DNA of 9,240 bases from Rhodospirillaceae bacterium (GTDB taxonomy: Bacteria; Pseudomonadota; Alphaproteobacteria; UBA11073): assembly GCA_003536545.1 (NCBI GenBank), contig DPZW01000136.1, positions 1 through 9,240 on the forward strand, written 5' to 3'. The notes beneath the pieces are model-generated. The model ran no database searches. It was not told where the DNA came from and saw nothing but the letters and a program-made list of their open reading frames with translations. The position numbers and the translations under genes are program-made. This document shows positions 1-5,970 of the stretch, one piece after another (position 1 is the first letter of the stretch; every line of letters starts with the position of its first letter).

Positions 1-609
1 CACAGCAAAACTGATGGGTAAATTCGCGCCGGCCGCAATGGCCGCGCCCATCACTTCAGCTAAAAACTGGTCCCACTCGGCCGGCGTAAAATCTTCGCCC
101 ACGGTTTCATCGGTGCCGATTTCAAAACCAACATCCATAATATTTTGCGATTTGGCGAATTGATCTGCTGCCAAAAGCATTTCAATTGTCATTTGTGTGA
201 ATTGTGCCTTGGCATCCGGTGCAGTGCGATCAATGGCCTTTTCAGGGTCCAGGTGAATGATTTTAAAGCCGGATAAAATGTCCACGGCTAACGAATTGAG
301 TGCGAGTTGCAAAGCGGATGCCAGCGGCAAACCCTGTTCTGCACCGCGTTGATAGGGGCCGCCATGATCGCGGGCAAGCAGGATTAAATTTTGTGGATCG
401 CGTGCGCGCACATATTCGGCAAATTTTTCCGTGGTCCAGTTATTCACGTAGCCGCCGCCCTGCGCTGCGCATTCCACCTGGCGGCGCGTGCCAATCAGAC
501 AAATGGGAGCCTGGTGACGGTAAGCCACAGCGATTGCGGCATCGACGGTATGCAAACTCATGGGACCCACGTGAAAACGTGGCAGCTGCGCCGCTGTCAT
601 AACCCCCAT
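1..609 (-). CDS. KbaZ/GatZ-like sugar-bisphosphate aldolase family protein (3' part outside window)
   Basis: The gene runs off the left edge, leaving 203 codons and no stop. It resembles the KbaZ/GatZ family (non-catalytic or chaperone subunit of class II D-tagatose-1,6-bisphosphate aldolase, a TIM barrel). Matching blocks, in family order, are a strand plus Gly-rich segment at about 36-54 (ICLIGTRRQVE then GGGY), RDHGGP at 80-85 (family GGDHLGP), FKIIHLDPE at 115-123 (family SKIHLD) and FEIGTDET at 162-169 (family VIGTEVP). I chose the ATG at 609-607 because GAGGGG lies 7 nt upstream. ATGs at 615 and 600 are in the same frame but badly spaced. It is divergent from a methyltransferase pair and near a glycosyltransferase, so I infer a role in making an unusual glycan sugar rather than galactitol catabolism. 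No GatY/KbaY partner is visible here. The family call is fairly good; the substrate is unknown. Confidence 0.65.
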   Translation of the reverse strand, partial: MGVMTAAQLPRFHVGPMSLHTVDAAIAVAYRHQAPICLIGTRRQVECAAQGGGYVNNWTTEKFAEYVRARDPQNLILLARDHGGPYQRGAEQGLPLASALQLALNSLAVDILSGFKIIHLDPEKAIDRTAPDAKAQFTQMTIEMLLAADQFAKSQNIMDVGFEIGTDETVGEDFTPAEWDQFLAEVMGAAIAAGANLPISFAV

Positions 610-638
610 GAACATTCCCCTCGATGATTCAATATAAT
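609..638 (+). promoter_or_regulatory. Candidate promoter for the methyltransferase pair
   Basis: A perfect TATAAT hexamer sits at 633-638, with TGAACA (4 of 6 matches to TTGACA) at 609-614, an 18-nt spacer. This would start transcription near 645 and leave a leader of about 85 nt before the ATG at 731. On the other strand the same AT-rich patch offers TATATT (636-631) as a -10 for the aldolase-family gene, without a good -35. The rest of 639-730 holds only short inverted and direct repeats (GGCC, AACGGC) of no clear meaning. This is a sequence match only. Confidence 0.3.
617..622 (-). promoter_or_regulatory. Ribosome binding site deciding the aldolase-family start
   Basis: On the minus strand GAGGGG lies 7 nt before the ATG at 609-607. 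The in-frame ATG at 615 would be only 1 nt away from it, and the one at 600 would be 16 nt away, so the middle ATG is preferred. Confidence 0.5.
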
Positions 639-730
639 TTTAGGCCTTAGCATAACGGCCAAAACCGTACCCCGCAACGGCTATTGATATTCGCATGGCA
701 TGGCAGCGCGGAATCGGGGATATTGCGAAC

Positions 731-1714
731 ATGAGCATGGCAGACCCCACATTTTACGTTGCGCCTTTCCAGGCCAAAGGCCTGAAGCACCGCGAGCGGA
801 TGCTCTCGCCGGATGAGCTGAAAAAACTGCGCCCGAATTTATACGCGCTGACGAATGTGGATGAGTTTAATGATCCTGAAGTCGTGCCGCACTGCAAGGC
901 CGTGCTCCGTGACCTTGATGGACTGACTGACCAAGAAATTTCGCAATCCGTTTTTTATGTTTTCTTTCGTCATGATGAGGAATGCGTGACGCCGCTGCGC
1001 CGCATTATCCGCTGTGGCGGCCTGTTTGTGCCGCCCAAACTGGCGGCCAAGGCACCTTATTGGCAGACCACGGGCGGCATTTCCGTTTCGCTGCGCGAGA
1101 CGAGTGCTATCATCGGTGAATTGCATGCAGGGAATGCCGTGCATGAAAATATCTGCCAGGCAATTGAAATGACGCGGCATCTTGAGGGCGATTATGTTGA
1201 GATCGGCGTGTTTACCGGCTCAAGTGCCTGCACCGCGCTACGTTTCATGCATCACCGCGGCATCGACCGCAAATGCTGGTTCCTCGATACTTATGAAGGG
1301 TTCGCCTATGACAGCGCGGGCAGCAGTGCCGACATCATGTGGCATGGCACGCATCTGACATCCATTCCGGTCGCGGAGCACATGCAGAACCTGGATATCA
1401 AGCTTTCCATGGCGGGCAGCAACTACCGCATGGTGAAAAACAATATTCATGACGATCCATTTCCTGAAGAAATTAAAAAGATCGCCGTCGCCAATCTGGA
1501 TGTTGATATGTATGAAGCAATCCTGGTGGGCCTGCATAAAATTGCGCCGCTGATTGTGTTGCACGGCATTATTATCTGCGAAGATGCAACATCAACCCCG
1601 GCGCTGTATGGTGCCTATGTGGCGATGGAGGATTTTCTGCTCAGCGACATGGGCAAAAAATTCATTAAAATATTTGTTCACGGGCAATATTTCCTGATCA
1701 AGGTTTTGGAGTAG
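731..1714 (+). CDS. TylF/MycF-like class I SAM-dependent O-methyltransferase
   Basis: The product is a 327-residue protein whose C-terminal two thirds match the TylF/MycF macrocin O-methyltransferase family. These enzymes methylate sugar hydroxyls using SAM and a divalent metal. Visible motifs are the SAM-binding VEIGVFTGSS at 156-165, FLDTYEGF at 184-191, LDVDMYE at 256-262 and HGIIICEDAT at 278-287. The last two carry the acidic residues expected to hold the metal and act as base. The first 130 or so residues are not a domain I recognise. No signal peptide or membrane segment is apparent, so it is probably cytosolic. I chose the ATG at 731 because GGGGA (716-720) lies 10 nt upstream. ATGs at 695 and 737 are in frame but have poorer ribosome-binding context. 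It forms an operon with the methyltransferase that starts 3 nt after its stop. The target sugar is unknown. Confidence 0.72.
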   Translation: MSMADPTFYVAPFQAKGLKHRERMLSPDELKKLRPNLYALTNVDEFNDPEVVPHCKAVLRDLDGLTDQEISQSVFYVFFRHDEECVTPLRRIIRCGGLFVPPKLAAKAPYWQTTGGISVSLRETSAIIGELHAGNAVHENICQAIEMTRHLEGDYVEIGVFTGSSACTALRFMHHRGIDRKCWFLDTYEGFAYDSAGSSADIMWHGTHLTSIPVAEHMQNLDIKLSMAGSNYRMVKNNIHDDPFPEEIKKIAVANLDVDMYEAILVGLHKIAPLIVLHGIIICEDATSTPALYGAYVAMEDFLLSDMGKKFIKIFVHGQYFLIKVLE

Positions 1715-1717
1715 GCA

Positions 1718-2239
1718 ATGACACTGATTAAACTTAATATCGGCTGCGCGGAAAAAGCCAAAGAAGGCTATATCAATATCGACGTGCGCGAAACCAATGT
1801 GACCAACGTGGTGTGTGATGCCTGGGATATTCACAAGCATTTCGCGGAATCTTCCGTTGATGAAATCTATACGCGGCACATGATCGAACATCTTGATCCG
1901 AATGAAGGACGCGAGGCAGTGAAAAGCTGGTACAAGGTTCTGAAACCGGGTGGCCTTGTGCATATCATCTGTCCCGACCTGATGTTCCACTGCATGCAGT
2001 TTTTAGGCATGGCGCAAAGCAACAAGCCGGATCAGAAAGATCACGCGATGGCGGGTTTTTACGGTTGGCGTGATGAATCGCGCGGCGGCTCGCGCGAGGA
2101 TGCGCACCGCTGGGGCTATACGGGCGAGAGCCTGCATGAATTGCTGGCATCGCACGGGTTCATAAACATCATTCGTAATTTTGACGGGCCGGATACGGAT
2201 ATCTGGCATCTGAATATGATGGCGCGGCCCGCGAAATAA
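1718..2239 (+). CDS. Small class I SAM-dependent methyltransferase
   Basis: The product is a 173-residue Rossmann-type methyltransferase of the compact kind found in glycan and lipid clusters. Visible signatures are motif I LNIGCAEKAKEGYINID at 6-22, with the acidic end of strand 2 at D22, an acidic D34 (VVCDAWD), the post-motif EIYTRHMIEHL at 49-59, and LKPGGLVHIICPD at 75-87. A C-terminal beta strand with WHLNMMAR at 163-170 closes the fold. It starts 3 nt after the upstream TylF-like gene, and GGAG overlapping that gene's stop codon serves as its ribosome binding site, so the two are almost certainly co-transcribed. The substrate cannot be read from the sequence. The neighbours suggest a sugar or glycolipid. 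It ends 1 nt from the end of the converging glycosyltransferase gene. Confidence 0.75.
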   Translation: MTLIKLNIGCAEKAKEGYINIDVRETNVTNVVCDAWDIHKHFAESSVDEIYTRHMIEHLDPNEGREAVKSWYKVLKPGGLVHIICPDLMFHCMQFLGMAQSNKPDQKDHAMAGFYGWRDESRGGSREDAHRWGYTGESLHELLASHGFINIIRNFDGPDTDIWHLNMMARPAK

Positions 2240-2240
2240 C

Positions 2241-3512
2241 TTAGGCAGCCTTCGGCAGCACTTTAATATAACGTTCCATATCCTGCGGCGTATTGATCGC
2301 GCCTTTGGATGCGGCTGAACGGATCATATCGCCGTAAGTTTCCACGAAATAGGGCAGGTGAAACGCGCGCATGATCTGCATGCCTTTATCAATCCGCGCA
2401 TTCGCCGATTGCTGATCGAGTTTGCCGCGGATCACGCTGGTGATCATCGCGTGCTCAATGCCAACATCGGTCGCGTAAATCTCAAACCCCTTGCGCCGTG
2501 CTTCCATGCAGACACCGAGGTCATCCAGGCCCGTCGGCGCAAAATGCCAGTCAAACATCGCCAGGTCGCGCCGTACCATCATGCAGATGCAAACGGTTTG
2601 ATCGACCTGCACCAATGCCTGCTTCATCAGTGGCCAGTCGCATCTGCCCTTGATCGTGCTATTGACGTGGCAGTACGGAATATCCCACGGCGACTTCATA
2701 TCAGTGTGGAAAGTATAAAAGGCGGTATGTCCACCCACGATTCCGATTTGGGGATATTGGTCAAGATATCCCGATAGTTCACGGTCCCAGTTCGGCTGCG
2801 AGAACGTAATATCATCCTGGATACAGCAGATATATTCACCGTTCGCCATCCGCAGGCCCTCATTAAAGCCCAGTGCAACGCCAACGTTTTTATTACGAAA
2901 TACGGTTTTGACAGAAAAACCGCGCGCGGCGGCAACGCTGATCGCCTCCTGTGGGAATTCGGTATAACCATTCAGCACCACGATGAGTTCATTGTCGTCA
3001 CGCGGCTCTGTATACTCACAAAATGATTTCAGCATGACGGTCAGCGTTTCAGTATTATCGAAACCGCTCAGCACGATATAGCTGATTTTTTTCTGGTACT
3101 CCTGGTCACATGCTTCGGCGAGCCAGCCCTCGCCATTATCGCGCATCGCCGTGCTGAACCAATCCTGCAGCGGCGTCACGTAACCTGTATGCGGCAAAAC
3201 GGATTGCAAGAGTAGCCATTGATATTCCTCAGTGCGTTCCACGCCGCCGATGCGGAAATTGGCGAAAATGACCTGCACGGGCGCAGTAACTTTCACGGCG
3301 AAATCAGGATCACCGTCATAAATCACATTCTTCATTTGCTGCAGTTTCGCCGCCTGATCAGGAAACAACGTGCTGAACTGGCGGTGGCCAAGGACAACAA
3401 CCGGTGTAATCGCCGTACTGCCTTCAACAAATTTCACAAAAGCCTCGCCAAAGCTGGGCTGCGTAAAATGCCGCAGCAGGTCTGTTTCGATTTGTTGCAG
3501 GTTCAATCCCAT
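2241..3512 (-). CDS. Family 2 glycosyltransferase with unrecognised N-terminal region
   Basis: The product is a 423-residue protein with a GT-A (GT2) domain from about residue 143 to 350. It transfers a sugar from a nucleotide donor, probably on the cytoplasmic side during polysaccharide assembly. Visible blocks are ISYIVLSGFDNTETL at 143-157, ELIVVLNGY at 175-183, NVGVALGFNEGLRMANGEY at 209-227, the DXD-like CIQDDITF at 230-237, and GLDDLGVCMEARRKGF at 328-343, the equivalent of the acidic base region. No transmembrane segments are evident. Residues 1-142 match nothing I can name. I chose the ATG at 3512-3510 because GGGA (minus strand, 3521-3518) lies 5 nt upstream. In-frame ATGs at 3560 and 3599 would add 16 or 29 residues with no better site. 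It converges on the methyltransferase pair and is divergent from the trp operon. Confidence 0.75.
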   Translation of the reverse strand: MGLNLQQIETDLLRHFTQPSFGEAFVKFVEGSTAITPVVVLGHRQFSTLFPDQAAKLQQMKNVIYDGDPDFAVKVTAPVQVIFANFRIGGVERTEEYQWLLLQSVLPHTGYVTPLQDWFSTAMRDNGEGWLAEACDQEYQKKISYIVLSGFDNTETLTVMLKSFCEYTEPRDDNELIVVLNGYTEFPQEAISVAAARGFSVKTVFRNKNVGVALGFNEGLRMANGEYICCIQDDITFSQPNWDRELSGYLDQYPQIGIVGGHTAFYTFHTDMKSPWDIPYCHVNSTIKGRCDWPLMKQALVQVDQTVCICMMVRRDLAMFDWHFAPTGLDDLGVCMEARRKGFEIYATDVGIEHAMITSVIRGKLDQQSANARIDKGMQIMRAFHLPYFVETYGDMIRSAASKGAINTPQDMERYIKVLPKAA

Positions 3513-3588
3513 GGTAATCCCGTTTTGTTTCCAGATTCTAATATTACCCCGCACGACCATTATGCCTAGGGGGAGGGCAGGTTTTTCA

Positions 3589-3616
3589 TTGCATTTCATG
3601 CGCTTTCAGCTTTAAT
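3589..3616 (+). promoter_or_regulatory. Weak candidate promoter for the trp operon
   Basis: TTGCAT (3589-3594) and TTTAAT (3611-3616) are separated by 16 nt. If used, transcription would begin near 3623, leaving only about 10 nt before the ATG at 3633 and placing the alternative ATG (3615) inside the -10. The 3513-3632 region has no TGG-rich leader peptide and no obvious terminator/antiterminator pair, so classical trp attenuation is not visible. A CCTAGG palindrome followed by a G-rich run (3565-3577) is the only other notable element. Confidence 0.2.
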
Positions 3617-3632
3617 GCCGCTCGGGTTTTAC

Positions 3633-4592
3633 ATGTCGCATCTGCTTTCACCTTCCCTGCGCGTTCTGCTGGAAAATGATCTGTCGTCGGGGCAGCAGGT
3701 TGTGCATATGCGCGCACTGGCAATCGAGAAACTGGATGCGGATATCCTGGCGGAGGCCGTGAATTTATTTCGCACGCAGATGATCCCTGTGGATCTGGGC
3801 GGTGCCCCTGCAATTGATATGTGCGGTACCGGCGGTGATCGCAGCGGCAGTTTTAATATCTCCACCACGGCCAGTTTTGTGGCGGCGGCGGCAGGTGTTC
3901 CGGTGGCCAAACATGGGAATGTTTCTATCACCAGCAAATCGGGCGGGATTGATTTGCTGAATGCGCTGGGCGTGAAGATCCCGGATGATGTGGCAGCCGC
4001 ACAAAAACAATTTGCCGATCATGGCATTACGTTTTTATTTGCGCAGCGTTTTCATCCGGTTTTCAGAAAATTTATCGATGCGCGCCGTGTATTGGCGGCG
4101 GAAGGCACGCGCACGATTTTCAATATCCTGGGGCCGCTGCTCAATCCTGCCGGCGTTCAGCGATCCATCATGGGCGTGTTTGCGCCGGAACTGGTAAAAC
4201 TGATTGCCGAAGTTAAATTGCGTACCGGCACGCGCCGCGCATTGATCGTGCATGGCGGCGGCATGGATGAACTGACGCTGACCGGCATGAATATTATCGC
4301 GGAAATCAGGAACAGTGAAATTATTCATTCCACGCGGGCGCCGGATGAATTTGGCTTTGCCACGTGTGATGCCATTGATATTGCAGGCGCGGATGCGGAA
4401 GAAAATGCAAAAATTACAATCGGTATTCTGGATGGCACAATCCAGGGGCCGCGCAGGGATATTGTGGTCTTAAACGCCGCCGCTGCCATTTACGTGCATG
4501 ATGACCAGATTTCTTTTGCCGATGCCATCGCGCGCGCGCGCGCGGCGATTGATAACGGCAGCGCACTTGCGTTATTACAGAGGCTGAAATGA
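3633..4592 (+). CDS. trpD: Anthranilate phosphoribosyltransferase
   Basis: This enzyme transfers the phosphoribosyl group of PRPP to anthranilate, the second step of the tryptophan branch. The 319-residue product carries the family signatures CGTGGD at 64-69, NIST at 75-78, KHGN at 93-96, GPLLNP at 167-172 and the Mg-binding MDE at 211-213. Oddities: the helical N-terminus before GTGGD is short (about 64 residues against roughly 78 in E. coli). The residue after KHGN is Val, where Arg is usual. There are two extra residues in the RRVLAAEGTRT stretch (151-161). I prefer the ATG at 3633 because GGG lies 6 nt upstream and the protein then starts MSHLLSPS. The ATG at 3615 adds six residues and has no ribosome binding site. 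Its stop overlaps the trpC start (ATGA). It is not fused to TrpG, unlike the enterobacterial gene. Confidence 0.93.
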   Translation: MSHLLSPSLRVLLENDLSSGQQVVHMRALAIEKLDADILAEAVNLFRTQMIPVDLGGAPAIDMCGTGGDRSGSFNISTTASFVAAAAGVPVAKHGNVSITSKSGGIDLLNALGVKIPDDVAAAQKQFADHGITFLFAQRFHPVFRKFIDARRVLAAEGTRTIFNILGPLLNPAGVQRSIMGVFAPELVKLIAEVKLRTGTRRALIVHGGGMDELTLTGMNIIAEIRNSEIIHSTRAPDEFGFATCDAIDIAGADAEENAKITIGILDGTIQGPRRDIVVLNAAAAIYVHDDQISFADAIARARAAIDNGSALALLQRLK

Positions 4593-5335
4593 CCATTCTG
4601 GATGAAATTGTTGCGAATAAAATTGAGGAAATCAAAACCCTCAAGGATGTTGCCGCGCCGCTGCGCTGCGAGCAGGATTTCACGCAATTGTTCGCGCCTG
4701 CGCCCTGCCTGATTGCTGAAGTCAAAGCGGCTTCGCCGTCCGAAGGCGTGATTGCAAAAGATTTTAATCCGGTCAGCGTTGCACAAAAATATATTGCAGG
4801 CGGCTGCAATGCCATGTCTGTTTTAACGGACCATAAATATTTCGGCGGCTCGTTTGAGATATTAAAATCCATCCGTGCGATCACCGATAAGCCGCTTTTG
4901 TGCAAGGAATTTGTCATTGAAGAGAAGCAAGTACGCGTCGCGCGCGCATGCGGCGCGGATCTGGTGCTATTGATTGTCAAGATCCTGACGAAAAAGCGGC
5001 TACAAGAATTGAAAGATGCGATCGAGGCCCTCGGCATGAAAGCACTGATTGAAGTGCAGAACGAAGAGGAGCTGGAAATCGCGCTAGCCGTTGATCCGGA
5101 ATTGCTATTGATCAACAACCGTAACCTTTCCAGCTTTGAGGTGGATATGAAAACCACGGAAAACCTGCTGGCGGGCATTCCGGCATATGTGAAAGTCATT
5201 GCGGCGTCCGGTATCCAGCAACCTGATGAAATCAGAAACTTCCCCGCGCGCGTGGATGGTTTTTTAATCGGCACGGCATTGATGCGTGCGGCCAACCCAA
5301 CGGAATTTTTACAGTCATGCAGAAGCCAAAAGTAA
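4589..5335 (+). CDS. trpC: Indole-3-glycerol phosphate synthase
   Basis: This enzyme closes the indole ring, converting CdRP to indole-3-glycerol phosphate. The product is a 248-residue single-domain TIM barrel, not fused to TrpF. Catalytic and binding residues can be aligned by eye to characterised IGPS: E44 and K46 in AEVKAASPS, K106 in LCKEF, E155 in LIEV, N176 or N177 in INNRNL, and S207 in ASGI. Two positions are atypical. The SPS(K/R)G motif reads SPSEG, and the usual ESGI reads ASGI, so the Glu that contributes to catalysis in studied enzymes is Ala206. The start overlaps the trpD stop as ATGA, with GAGG 5 nt upstream, which implies coupled translation. The 3' end overlaps trpF by 19 nt. 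Confidence 0.93.
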   Translation: MTILDEIVANKIEEIKTLKDVAAPLRCEQDFTQLFAPAPCLIAEVKAASPSEGVIAKDFNPVSVAQKYIAGGCNAMSVLTDHKYFGGSFEILKSIRAITDKPLLCKEFVIEEKQVRVARACGADLVLLIVKILTKKRLQELKDAIEALGMKALIEVQNEEELEIALAVDPELLLINNRNLSSFEVDMKTTENLLAGIPAYVKVIAASGIQQPDEIRNFPARVDGFLIGTALMRAANPTEFLQSCRSQK

Positions 5336-5970
5336 AAATCTGTGGCATCACCACGGCGCGCGATGCGCTGTTAGCTGAAGAGTTGGGCGCCGATTACATC
5401 GGCATGATTTTCGCGCGGATGTCCTTGCGCTGCGTCGCAATTGAAAAGGCGCGGGCGATCATCTCGCAGCTGAAAACCGCAAAGCCCGTGGGTGTGTTTG
5501 TCGAGCAGGATTATTATAAAACCCTGGAAATCGCGCAGAATTTGGGCCTGTGGGGCGTCCAACATTACAGCTATTTTCCGCAGAAATTTGATGGTTTTAA
5601 CTATATCTACGCCGTGCGCATGGGCGGCCCCCCGGCCTCCGCCGGGGCAGGCTCCGCGCCAAAAGATTTATCTTCCCTGACGGCAGATTATTTGTTATTG
5701 GATAGCTACGATGAAAATCAACATGGCGGCACAGGTAAAACATTCGACTGGTCACAGCTGGCAAAGCTGGACACGCGCCGCACGTTCTTGGCCGGCGGCC
5801 TAGGACCTTTGAACATTTGCGCCGCGGCGCGCATTTCCCCTTACGCATTGGATCTTTCAAGTTCGGTTGAAATCTCACCCGGCATCAAAGACCCCAATAA
5901 ACTGCAACAATTATTTGAGAATTTACGAGACTGCGATGTCACAAACCCTGAGAAACCTGCCGGATCATAA
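5317..5970 (+). CDS. trpF: Phosphoribosylanthranilate isomerase
   Basis: This enzyme performs the Amadori rearrangement of phosphoribosylanthranilate to CdRP. The 217-residue TIM barrel has the catalytic Cys9 in KICGIT and Asp129 in LLLDSYD, followed by HGGTGKTFDW (136-145), FLAGGLG (157-163) and PGIKD (188-192), as in family members. Departures from the family are SLR at 36-38 where SPR is usual, and VQHYSYF at 81-87 where VQLHG is usual. There is also an Ala/Gly/Pro-rich stretch at 103-115, encoded by a GC-rich palindrome, which lengthens the loop before the Asp129 strand by about eight residues relative to E. coli TrpF. The gene starts 19 nt inside trpC, with GGAA 11 nt upstream as a modest ribosome binding site. 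It ends 35 nt inside trpB. The reading frame is intact. Confidence 0.9.
   Translation: MQKPKVKICGITTARDALLAEELGADYIGMIFARMSLRCVAIEKARAIISQLKTAKPVGVFVEQDYYKTLEIAQNLGLWGVQHYSYFPQKFDGFNYIYAVRMGGPPASAGAGSAPKDLSSLTADYLLLDSYDENQHGGTGKTFDWSQLAKLDTRRTFLAGGLGPLNICAAARISPYALDLSSSVEISPGIKDPNKLQQLFENLRDCDVTNPEKPAGS
5623..5660. repeat. GC-rich palindromic element in frame within trpF
   Basis: A perfect inverted repeat, CCCCGGC at 5630-5636 and GCCGGGG at 5641-5647, encloses the 4-nt loop CTCC. GGCG (5623-5626) and CGCC (5657-5660) can form weaker outer pairs. The element is much richer in G+C than the flanking coding sequence and encodes the low-complexity stretch G103 to P115. The arrangement recalls palindromic elements such as the RPEs of Rickettsia, which insert in frame into genes. 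Only one copy occurs in this window, so its repeat status is an inference. Confidence 0.45.

Noticed and set aside
300..627. Short plus-strand open frames opposite the aldolase-family gene
   Set aside because: They are antisense to a frame with clear family motifs, and their translations are Arg/His-rich without any signature.
695..730. Upstream start of the TylF-like gene (MAWQRG...)
   Set aside because: No ribosome binding site precedes the ATG at 695, while GGGGA is suitably placed for the ATG at 731. The extra 12 residues look like untranslated leader.
3513..3599. Longer glycosyltransferase starting at 3599 (MKCNEK...)
   Set aside because: The added residues have no conserved look or ribosome binding site, and the extension would fill nearly all of the space to the divergent trp operon.
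3513..3632. trp leader peptide with attenuator
   Set aside because: There are no tandem TGG codons in a short open frame and no alternating hairpins ending in a T-run in this stretch.
4414..5295. 293-codon open frame on the minus strand opposite trpD and trpC
   Set aside because: It lies wholly antisense to two well-supported genes, is rich in Ser, Arg and Ala with no recognisable motif, and has no ribosome binding site. It is a by-product of the codon use of the real genes.
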